A DNA stretch of 64,000 nucleotides. Origin: Magnolia sinica (lineage: Eukaryota > Streptophyta > Magnoliopsida > Magnoliales > Magnoliaceae). The notes beneath the pieces were generated by a model, which saw only the letters and a program-made list of their open reading frames with translations, ran no database searches and was not told the origin of the DNA. Both the position numbers and the translations under genes were made by a program. Positions 49,598-59,854 of this stretch are shown piece by piece (position 1 is the stretch's first letter; each line of letters begins with the position of its first letter). The DNA lies in the NCBI RefSeq assembly GCF_029962835.1, contig NC_080583.1, positions 558,001-622,000 on the forward strand. Direction: 5' to 3'.

Positions 49598-49777
49598 TGA
49601 ATGGCTGGAAGGATATTTTTCCAGCATGCTTGGATTCCCAGAGCTCAGGGTTCCTTATATATATATATAACAGCCTCACTGTGGAAGACGGCTCATGCAC
49701 CAAAATAGCCCAGTTTGAAGATCATGTGCAATGAAATTGTTGTTCTTTTTTGGGTTGAATGCAGATCGTTCGGGTAG

Positions 49778-49848
49778 GGTGTGTTTGGTTTCACCAAATA
49801 TCATGAAATTTTGTGATTTGTATAATTTGGTGCAACCAAACACACCCT
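49778..49848. mobile_element. 71-bp Tourist-like mini-MITE
   Basis: GGGTGTGTTTGGTTTCACCA is almost exactly mirrored by the right end (reverse complement GGGTGTGTTTGGTTGCACCA). It is flanked by GTA and TTA, close to the TWA target of PIF elements. It is one of the shortest such elements that still keeps both ends. Confidence 0.75.
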
Positions 49849-50640
49849 TAAACAAAATCTGCTGGTAGCATATGGAAGGGCGAAGATTTTCCTATCCGAG
49901 AGATTGCAAGCAGAAGGCCTAAATATGGTGTAGTGATCATTGATATAAGCAAAATTGAATGTACTAGAACACACGGTACCCTACCCTACGGTCCTAACGA
50001 ATCAGCCTTCTGCTCAGATCCTAAGACTATTTGGTTCCCTCATTTGAATTTAATTGCAATTAGTATGATTATATATGTCTTGGCTCTCAAATCCATTGCC
50101 TGTAATAACTAAGGACCCATCTTCAAAACTGTCCATGCACTGGATACTATAGATTGGTCATTTGTAAGAAACCACTGGTTAACGGATTATTCTTACCGTC
50201 ACTGTGTAGATGAATGTAGATTATCATCATCAATATGTGATTATTGGTCATTTCTAGTTCATGAAAGTACTGAGAATGTGGTTGGACCGCGGATGTCATC
50301 TCAGTATGTGGGCTCCACAGGGGAGCCATGGTATTCTTTGTGTTGGCCGTATGCAAAATGGACTCACTTGCAATGATCTTGCTCTCAAGTTTGATGGCTA
50401 CTTCCTCGTGATGAATGCTAGGAAACGTCATCACCCATTGTGATCGAAACGAGTGTTTGCAATCTCGTGCATCCAAACGCAGCCAACTTGCACAACTGAA
50501 TAGAAGAGGCCCGTTTTCTCTAAAATGCACTTTCCTTTCCTCCCAGACACTTAATAATCCTCTTTCCATAAAAGGGCAAAAATGTCCTTTCATTTGAAGG
50601 AATCTTTGCTTTTTACTGTAGGTCCCACCTCTTCCCACGT
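49849..50640. other. Intergenic DNA, no gene seen
   Basis: Only short random open frames occur. No homology was recognised. Confidence 0.45.
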
Positions 50641-50655
50641 ACATGGATGTCTTAA

Positions 50656-51166
50656 ATTTGTCTGTAATTGGGTCTATCGATGGCATCAACAGGCAACTCA
50701 ATCCCATTGAGAAAATTTCAATTTATTCTAACTGCTCGTTAGACTATTTTTTAGTCCAAATCGATCTTATCGAAGGTGGCTTCAATCGCATCGAAGAGCC
50801 TTCGATGGTTATCGATTCCATCGACAGAAGCGCGAGGTTTTGCTAAATTGTGGCAATTATTTCCTATTCCAAGTGTGACACTATATATGAGTGTAATTGT
50901 GGGATTAGGGTAATCCTAAGCTATTCTAAGGAGGGCTAAATGTTTTGAGGGGCTCGGGGAATGTGAAAACGAGAATTTTCGGATTATTGTAAGTAATTCT
51001 ATCTCTTGTACTTTTTGTTTTCATAGTGATTAGCTATTATTTTGTGCCATAGTTTTTTCTTGCAAGAATTTTTATACGTAAAATTTTGTGTTTTGTGATT
51101 GCTTGATTTATGTTGCTTAATCTCATGTGATCCGAATTCGGAGTTTGCTTCCGCGGATTTCCAACA
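50656..51166 (+). mobile_element. Ty1/copia (Tork-like) LTR relic
   Basis: It contains a TCGATGG/ATCGAAG-rich front part, a CTCTTGTACTTTTTGTTTTC phrase and a rear part with TTTTGTGTTTTGTGATTGCT, ending in TTTCCAACA. These phrases are typical of plant copia LTRs of the Tork group as I know them. No primer-binding site follows and no clear target duplication was found, so it is a solo or fragmentary, decayed LTR. Confidence 0.5.
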
Positions 51167-53219
51167 ATACAGTGTTTTTTCACTAGGCCATGTCAAGTTT
51201 TGAGAGATTTTGATATCTTTGCTTGCAATTTGAGTCCCTATTCTGGAGAGACAAATGGCTGTGCTCACCTTTTGAGGATTGAACTTTTGACTTTCAATGA
51301 AAATCACATTTACTAGAAGAAATGACTTATTAAGATTCTTTTACCATGGTTTTCGTCTTTGAATTTATCTTATAATTCCACAAATCCAAACACACCCTAA
51401 CATTCAAAAGAAGAGGATCTCAAATCTCATATGATCAAAAGCCCAATATTGCAAAACTAAGCTATCATATCGAGCACGTACAAAACATGAACAAGAGATT
51501 ATTTAAACAAAAAAAAAAAACCAGCAAATCAAATCCTAAATATAACCTCACTCGAAACATAAAGAAAAAAGAAATTGGTAGATCCCAACCCAAACTCATC
51601 AAAAATCAACATGGCTATTGGTAGACTCGCATTGGAGGGGAAAAAATGAAAAAAGAATCCATTCTAAAACCAAACACTAAAAAATTCAGAGGAAAACCGT
51701 TTTTCAAAAGTTCTTCTATAACAAAACAAACAAGTGCAAAGTGTTTCCATTCCTCACTGCTAAACATTAGTTTAATAGTTGCCTATTTTACATTTTTACT
51801 TCCTCTAGTTTACCCCCAATCCAAACACACCTTACTTGAATGCTAATGTAGTCACATACAAAGATATGACTAACACAACCATATTTGCTAGGATATTGAA
51901 AGAGTTCCAATCATAATAATGCTCAACAGGGGAATTTATTGTGAACTCTATCTCCTAGAATTATTGCAAAGACAATGGCCTATTTCTTTACATCCATCGC
52001 GCAATGCATGCAGCTATTAATATATAGAAGAATCTCGATACACTCATCTACCATCTAAAGCGTTATGTATGGCCGGTAGAGATTATATTTACCCCCGCAC
52101 CGTAGTAAACCAGAACAAGAACGAGAAATCAAAATCAGGTTCAAAAGACCATAGTTGCAGTGTGTTATTCAAGATTGGATATCTTTGCCAAGTTCTATCT
52201 CATGGCTATGGGCAGTACTTTTAAGAGTTACTAGGAATTATCAAGGGGGCTTCTGCACTTGGGTTTCCTCCCTTTAGATTTCCATTTATGAAATGTTCTT
52301 GAACTTGTTACTAGAATGGGTCTCCCCAATTAATTAATGAACTTAATGTCTTTGGCGAATCTTATTGGGAAATATCAAATATTTTATCTAATTGCATGAG
52401 CCATTTTAGGAGTTTATGCTCTTGGGAAGCAAGAAAAATCACAAAGGTTCTTATTCGATTAGTTCAGGAATTACATTGCGGAAACTTGTGTTTTCTTATA
52501 TTTCATTGAGATACCTAAATTGATGGGGACATCATTTCATGTCCTGCATCATAAATTAGATACAAGAGCATTGTGCGTAGAATTCGTATATATCCAACTA
52601 ATGTAATCTAAGATAGTTACTAATCTGATAATTTCTATTCTGTGTATGTAGGTATATACCTACACAAATATATTGTATCAGTAAGAAAAATGTCCCATTT
52701 CTAGGCCTACATGGGTGGGGAATGATTTTTTATTTTTTTTTTCTTTCTTTCAAGAAGGGTGGGAGCACACCACCTATTGATGTGAATTAAAAGGTTGTAT
52801 GTTCATGTTGATTCAGCTGGGCCCCGCAAAATTATCGAGCCACACCTACCGCATAAAAACGAACTAGAATCAACACCACCTGTTGAATGATTTATTTGTA
52901 TAGTGGTGAAAAAAAAAAAAAACACATTTCACAAACCTTACAAAATCCAATCCATTGCATTGCAACAAACAATGACTTTTCTTTTTTCCTTGAATTTTAA
53001 AGTCAACATGATACAGAAACATGGCCCAAAGAAGAGGATAACCTAAAAGCTGTCACAATAGAAGAGAATAATTCCATAAGTTGAAATTTTGAGAGATGGG
53101 ATGATATTGGGGTAGAGAGGAATTCTCTTCAAGACACGTGTGAGCACGGGACGTGTGTAAAATCCATTCTGTTCATCGATCGCCACCAAGAACAAGCACC
53201 ATTTTCTTATCCAATAAGC
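51167..53219. other. Intergenic DNA, no gene seen
   Basis: AT-rich. CAAATCCAAACACACCCTAA (near 51380) and CAATCCAAACACACCTTACT (near 51818) are Tourist-like MITE ends in the same orientation, whose partners I could not place. No exon or RNA gene was recognised. Confidence 0.45.
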
Positions 53220-53729
53220 TCAGCCAAAACACTGGTCGCTGGGCAGTGGCCCGGGCAGGTAGCCCCGCTCCAAGAATTGCAACCCAAACACAACCAAGAT
53301 GGCGAGCAGCGATAAGTAGGACAGGCCTTCGACTGCACCCAAAAGTGCGAACGGCCCATTTGGAAGGCCCGAGCCTGTTTTCGCCTTAGTGTACAAGGAC
53401 CAAGCAATGATGCCAATGACTACTAGGTAGCTCACACCTTCAAGAGCCCCGATTGAGCCACCGGGCCCAGGCGGCAGGCCACATCCGGTCGTCTTGAGCG
53501 TATATAGAGACCACCCGATCACCGGGTTTGATACCAATCCTCCTACTGCAGCTCCAATCTCTACAATGCCATTGCCAACAGTGTCATCACTCTCCTTTGC
53601 CATGTTACACACCTTCAACGTTACATAGCATGATCTTCTTTTCAGTGTAGCAGTATTATGAACCGTTGCTGGTCGTCGTAGTGGTAGAACTGCTGTGGGT
53701 GACAGCAGCAGTGTTTTGGCTGTGGCCAT
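53220..53729 (-). CDS. Small predicted plastid membrane protein with duplicated WSLYT-GLP-EGxSYL unit
   Basis: It is a single exon of 169 residues with a clean ATG and stop. The first 40 or so residues are rich in Ser/Thr/Arg/Leu with almost no acidic residues, as in a chloroplast transit peptide; the mature part may start near CNMAKESDD. Two copies of a unit of 37 residues follow: W73SLYT...GLPPGP...GALEGVSYL and W110SLYT...GLPNGP...GAVEGLSYL, with a partial third (FGLQFLERGYLPGPLP). The hydrophobic stretches near 54-72, 98-112 and 136-152 are likely membrane spans. I recall uncharacterised plant chloroplast proteins of this style but cannot name the family, and give no function. A thylakoid or envelope location is inference. 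It has no operon-like neighbours; MITEs begin about 140 bp upstream. Confidence 0.8.
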   Translation of the reverse strand: MATAKTLLLSPTAVLPLRRPATVHNTATLKRRSCYVTLKVCNMAKESDDTVGNGIVEIGAAVGGLVSNPVIGWSLYTLKTTGCGLPPGPGGSIGALEGVSYLVVIGIIAWSLYTKAKTGSGLPNGPFALLGAVEGLSYLSLLAILVVFGLQFLERGYLPGPLPSDQCFG

Positions 53730-53865
53730 GGTTAGAGGCAGATGTAGAGAGAGTAGCAGCAGAGGGGCTTGTTTTTATTGCTATTGTTGATAGAAAGCAG
53801 CTTTCCATCTTATCTATTTCATGTGGACTAAAAAGAGAGGATATGAATTCCCTGCAATACTTATT

Positions 53866-54355
53866 GTAGGAAGCCCCATGCAGTAAAAAGCAATGTGGGG
53901 CTCACCATGATGACTTTATACTGTAGGACTGGGCGAATTGCCTGAGCCGTATGTGGGGCCCACAGAGATTTCTGTGAGAATCGAATACGTCCATCAGTTT
54001 TTCAAGATCACAAGAGGATAAAGCAGATCCAAAACTCTGGTGGGCCAGATGACGGAAATTTCGTGGGGGCTACAGAAGTCTTGGATCAGGATAATGTTTG
54101 TGCTTACTGTTTGTCTAGTGGTGACAACCTTATGAACGGTTTGGATTGGATATAAGCATCATGTTCAGCTCGAGGAAGGTTTCAACAGTGGGCGTTTCCA
54201 TACTTACTGTTTCCTGCCGTGTGGCCCATCTGAGTTCTGGGTCTGCTTGATTTTTGGAAAAACATCCTATTGTGAGCAAAAACTGATGAACGGATTGGAT
54301 TTCTCAAAAAAAGAAAAAATGTGGGCCCACAGTAATTTGGGTCCCTTGTAGGAAG
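53866..54355. mobile_element. Palindromic MITE between GTAGGAAG copies, upstream of the plastid protein gene
   Basis: GTATGTGGGGCCCACAGAGA and, further in, GTCCATCAGTTTTTCAAGAT at the left are mirrored by the right end read backwards (TACTGTGGGCCCACATTTTT and GTTCATCAGTTTTTGCTCAC). GTAGGAAG occurs at 53866-53873 and again at 54348-54355. The palindromic core starts near 53925; the first 50 bp instead resemble 55219-55262. Confidence 0.55.
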
Positions 54356-55218
54356 TAGAGCTGGGGAAGGACCCGACTCGATTCGGCGGATCCGACTTGG
54401 TTGGATCCAACTCAATCCGAACCGAATGCCAGGGTAAGGTTCGGATCGAATAAACCTACCCTAATCCGAATCCCGGCCGAGTTGAGTTCAGGTCACGTAG
54501 TTACCTGATCTGGCCCAATCCAAAATTCGATTCGGTTGGATCCGATCCGATCTGAAACCCGACTCGGACCAAAAACAGGTAGTATAAATTAAACTTTTTT
54601 AAAAAAAATTTAATCTTTACCATTTCATCTACCCTAACCTTACTTGCGCCAGCGCCGCATCGAACCTGATTAGAATCCAGGCCAGCTAGCAGCCCAGCAC
54701 CCGTTCTTTATCGGTCATCCTTGTCTATCCGTTAGGTATGTTTATTTTTTAAGTTTTTTTTATGTGTTTTTTCAACCTTGGGATTTCGGGTGCAGGCCGC
54801 TGATGGCCCGCCCTGGCTCGGGAGCTTGGGCGCAAGCCTCTGGTGGTCCGGCCGAGATCAGGACCTTGGTTGTGGCTCGCCCTAGCTTTGGACGAACGCG
54901 GATTAGCTACTCAAGTGACATCATCATATTCTTTGGGCCCCACTATGATGTATGTGTTGTATCCATACCATCCATCCATTTGGAGAGATCGTTTTAGGGC
55001 ATGGTGGCCTACCCTGGCTCGACCTCGCTGGTGGCCCGATCTGACTTGGTTTCTCTGACCGAGTCGGACTCAGTTCAGGTTAACCCAGCCAAGCTTCGGT
55101 TGAGATCGAGTCAGACCCGTTGGACCCGGTCCGAGTCGGACAAAGTACGGAGTTTGCAAAACCGGATCGAGTCGAATTGGACCTAACTCGGTCCGACTAG
55201 ACTCAATGACCACCTCCA
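54356..55218. mobile_element. hAT-like non-autonomous element, 863 bp, with 8-bp target duplication
   Basis: GTAGGAAG flanks it exactly (54348-54355 and 55219-55226). The ends TAGAGCTGGGGAA and (reverse complement) TGGAGGTGGTCAT fit the imperfect TAGRGGTGG-type termini of plant hAT elements. The interior is rich in GACTCGGT/CCGATCCGA words and contains a one-sided piece of the palindromic MITE family near 54905-55003. No transposase was seen. Confidence 0.65.
54905..55003 (+). repeat. One-sided fragment of the palindromic MITE family
   Basis: CAAGTGACATCATCATATTC, then GGGCCCCACTATGATGTATG and CCATCCATTTGGAGAGATCG closely match the left half of the MITE at 5943-6436. The right half is absent. 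Confidence 0.7.
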
Positions 55219-55226
55219 GTAGGAAG

Positions 55227-58200
55227 CCCAGTAACAAAATGCCATGTGGGGTTCACCAATCATCACTCAATTCGACTCGATCCAATGCTCTGGTGGGCCC
55301 CATTCAGGTTGCAATGGTGAGCGTCCTCGTCCCCAATTTGTTTTGGATCTGCCGGATTTTTGGGCTCACGTCCTTTACACGATCTCAACAGATAGATGTC
55401 ACACAAACATTATGGTAGGCCCCACAGATTATTGTTGCACGGCCAATGACAGGCATTTAAGAAAGCAACGGTTCACATTCAGCCAAGATAAGACCAAATG
55501 TTTCTGTGGCTAAGATCTTTGAACCTGGGGGATTTCTAATACAAAGACCTCATCCACACATTAGGCCCATATACATCAACGGCTCGGATCACTAACACAT
55601 GGGACCGTTTGTACAATCTGACAAGCGTGCACGGTACACACTCTCGGCCACAGCAATGTATATTGTACTGCTGTATTCTGTGGATGGGTACACTGCGAGG
55701 GACGCACTTCTATGCATCGAATGTGAAGTTTTCGGAACGAAATGAACGGCCTTACACATCAACTATACAAAATCCCTTGTCGATGGTCATCTGATCAATG
55801 AACTTGTGAGAGGCTACAGTTTCTACGGTAGGGATCACCAGATGAACGATCTTATTGAATGAGGACACCTAGTTGATGTTTTTTTCTTTTTTCGGTTCAT
55901 CTCAGCCGGACCTTCCTTACAACGGCCAACCTTTCCCATTAAACGGTAGGGCAGATGAATCAGGACCACCCATTTGTGGATGATGTTTCTGATCATGGAT
56001 AGCCCACTATTCAAAACTGACGATTATTTACCATGCTTGTTTATCCGTTTGAAGTCCACCATCTGGGTAGGGCCCACAAAATGGATCCCAGTCGAGCTGA
56101 CGTCACAGGGGTCGAAGAAATGAGTCCACGTGTCATGACTCCAACGGTGCAACATGCTGAAATATAGTGACATGTCATGACAAACGACCATCCATGTGTT
56201 TAAGAAAGGATGGTGTCATAGGCGTCCAATGCGGCAGCCAAGGAAAATGCAGAAAAACCAAGATGTAGAGGTGGGGTCCGTTCTTCCTCGCCATGTGGTC
56301 AACAAGGCCGTCCAAGCTTCTCAAGACATGGGAAGAAAATCTTTTTATGTTCAGATATCCTCACCGTTCATACAATTGCTGAGTTGTTAAAGTAACAGTC
56401 CAGATTTAGCTAGATCATATATGAACTGAGCCCCCCCACCTGATTCACGGCTCACAAGTCATCCACGATCCAGGTTGGATCATGTATGTCCTTGAGAAGT
56501 ACGTGCACAAGGTAAATCATAGGATTATTATGATAGGGGAGGAGGGCAGGGCCACTCCTAATATCCCACGATCATTCAAATTGTAGGGCCTACTTTTCCA
56601 ACTCTTTTAAAATCCCACCCCTCCATTTCAATGGAGCATTGCTTTTTTTGGTTGTTTATATTCGTCCAACCATATGAATATTGGAACCTTTTTGAGTTTT
56701 TGATTTGGGATCTTTTTCTCATGTGATTTTGTGTTAGTGGCCCGTCATTTGGACAGGCAGATTGACATCTATGCAGTACTTATCCTGTAGTACAAGTATG
56801 CTGTTATTGGGTGGGGAATCTCCACGAGCAATCATAATTCATAAACATTTTCTTTTCTTTTTTTTTAAAATTTTAAAAGGACGGCCAGTAAAAGTGAGCC
56901 ACTACTACAATCTCCATACATCCATCCATCTTTTGGTGGTAGATTAATACAAAGTTGTACCAGTTGTATTACCAAAAATTGAAAGAATGGGGTATTCACA
57001 TCAATTACCCCTGAGAACAAAAACGTGCAGGGGAGAGGACGACGGTTCAACCCGCTCACGGCTTTTCATTCCGCCGTTTTCTTTCATTCTTCTTCTCTTT
57101 GTTTCCTTTTTGTTACAGAGAATTTCCTTCAAATCATGAAAATCGTATCTGTTTCTACATTGTGATTAGCTAACAACGGTACGTGGGCTCCACTGACAAC
57201 ACCAGAACCCCCCCGAAAAAGAAAAGAACAGAGAAATAAGCACGTGAGGCACTACTCATCTTTGCCGTCGAATTTTGATCAGACGGCAGGTGTTAAAAGA
57301 CGATGGAGCAGAGTATATGCCTCGCAACAGCTCTCTTGCTCTGGAGAATAGGCAAGCACGTTTGGTGTGATGGCATCCATGTAATTTTCTTCAATTCAGG
57401 TGCCCGTTTTGCTTTGCTAAAGGAAGCGTTTTTTTTTTTCTCCCCTTCCTTATTTATTCTGAAAATCATTTTTTAAAAGGCTGACTATGTTTGATTAGCC
57501 ACTTTATTAATTAAATTAAAAAAACAAAAAACAAAATTTCAATTTGAGACTTTAATTTCTCTTGTTCAAAGGTTTAAAAAGAGGCCTGACACGTAGGCCA
57601 TCATGACATGTAAGTCTGTGATCAAATCCTTCCACCAACTGGTCCAACCACAATTTCTCCTCAAAAATGTGGGCCCCAATATTGAAAACAGATGAATGTA
57701 TTAGAAAACTTCGGCCAAAGTATTTTTAAAGCCATAACATTTGGTTTCCAAACTATGGCCCACCGGACCAAATAAATCAACCTAATTCTTGAGCTAAGGC
57801 ACCAATATAGTAGTGCCTTTCTAATGGATGGATTAGATCTCGAATCTGCGTGCCATGATGGCAAACATGAGATGTGTACCGGAGCTATATTGCACCTGTG
57901 TGGCTTATCAAAACCATCTCATCTCTGGAGAAGCCAACGGATGCAACTTACAAACGCCCTGTAGCGCTGTGGCCCACCACACTGCTTGTGCAACATCCAC
58001 TCCATCCACCTGCTTGGCAATATCACTTTAGGGTGACACCAAAAATGACTCTTGGCCAAGCCACAGGAAATCTAAGAATTCAACGCTCACCATTACAACC
58101 TTTGCAAGGAAATTCTTTTTTTTTTTTTCATAATCATTTCTCAAGAAACAATCCCGGAAAATCAATTCTACTGAGAAATTGTTTCCTAATAATCAATTCA

Positions 58201-58990
58201 GCAGTTGGTAGAAGCAGTGCCAAACAGGCAATAAACTGCTGCATGCTCTTTATATAGAGATGAAAAGAGAGAGGGCAAATGCTCTATTTATGGTCATACA
58301 CCATCTTTCAAGCATGACCCCCTACTTTTTTCTACATCTAAAAGCAGTATATACTATTACTATTATACCAACGTCCACGATATTAGGGTGCATGCATCAA
58401 AAGATGGGGGTGTGAAAAGCATCCTACCTTAAAACGGAGAAAAAGGGACTGGAATCATCGTACCGTTTCCCTCGGTGGTCACTTCAACATAGCTGTATTA
58501 CTTCCACCTGCCAATATTGATTCTGCACCTACCAAAACATGAATCTGACAATCATTCACATTAAGTATAGCAAAGCTTACTGACCTTTGATTTCAGGATA
58601 AAACAGATGAAAGTACTCTACACATATACCCATGTCTTACATGACAGAAAAGAAGAAGAAAAAAAGAGAGGTAAAGAAGAATAAAATTCAAAACCCGCGG
58701 GGTCTGTCTTTTTTCCTTTTTTTCTTTTTTTTAATGTTTTCCTTTCGCGGGGGAACCTCAAACCAAGGTAACTGCCATTTGAAAAAAGTATAACGGCCAC
58801 TAAATGGGGAGAAGCACGTGAGGACAAGAGACTAACGACTTTTTGAAATTGAACTAAATACTACTACTCACAAACCCTCGTTCTACTTCTCCTAACAAAA
58901 GTAGCCACTCTTTCTAACGTCTTTTGAGCTAACAAGTGTACCTACACAATCTAACTAAGGCCCCCCCATTTCTCTCTCTACCAAGATTCC
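55227..58990. other. Intergenic DNA with MITE pieces, no gene seen
   Basis: 55227-55440 carries GGGCCCCATT/AGGCCCCACAGAT words of the palindromic MITE family; 57640-57905 is a relative of the MITE at 27036-27361. The last few hundred bases before 59009 probably include the ANP32 3' untranslated region. No other exon was recognised. Confidence 0.45.
57640..57905. mobile_element. Second copy of the 27-kb MITE
   Basis: Direct similarity to about 27115-27361, including GGGCCCCAATATTGAAAACA, GAAAACTTCGGCC, the ATGGATGGATTAGATCTC segment and GAGCTATATTGCACCTGTGT at the right end. A left terminus was not resolved. Confidence 0.5.
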
Positions 58991-59008
58991 ATATACACAC
59001 GTGGAGCC

Positions 59009-59799
59009 TCAATGGTTCCTTGACAACTTTGCATCCTCCACACTGTCATCATCATCATCATCATCACCACCATCATCACCGCCTCTTTTTCTCTTGACCT
59101 GAGATGAAGAAGGCTGCTGTGGCTGTGGCTGTGGTTGTGGCTGTGGCTGTGGCTGAGCGCTGCAGTGATCATCTTCATCTTCCACTTCCTCTTCTTCCCC
59201 ATCTTCTTCATTGCCAGCATCCAGATCGCTGCCTACAGCCTCCTCCGGAGGAGGAGCAATGGGCTGCACCAAGTACTCCATCCCAAAATCCTCTTCCTAG
59301 CAATTTACCCAAGAACCATGCAAGTGGGTCAGTGGCAGAAAACCATCAAAGAGACGAACAGAACAACATCAGTAAATGAACATATCTGGGAATTTTCATT
59401 AAACATGAAAAACAAATCACTTCCTGAAACCTCAGAAATGGCACTCCAAAAATTTGGAAAGAAAGATGCTCAGATAGGAAAAATGCAAAGCAAAAAAACA
59501 AAGGGGAAGGAAAATGCAAAACAAAAGGAAAAAATTCAACAATTCTGATAAATAGACAACAAGAGCAGGTAACAATTGTAAAGGCAGTTTATGGAAAAAA
59601 CCAATAGTAAGAGAAACAGGAATAGAATATAATTTTTAAACTATGAAATCAAGGCAATTCCACATCCCATTGGGGATCAGGCCAGAAAAGTGAAGTATTT
59701 TGCTTTATCACATAATATATTTACATACAGGGCATAGATGGCTATATTATTAAATCTCACAGGGAGTAGGAAAAGAAGGGGACAATCAAGCATATAAAA

Positions 59800-59854
<55 letters not shown>

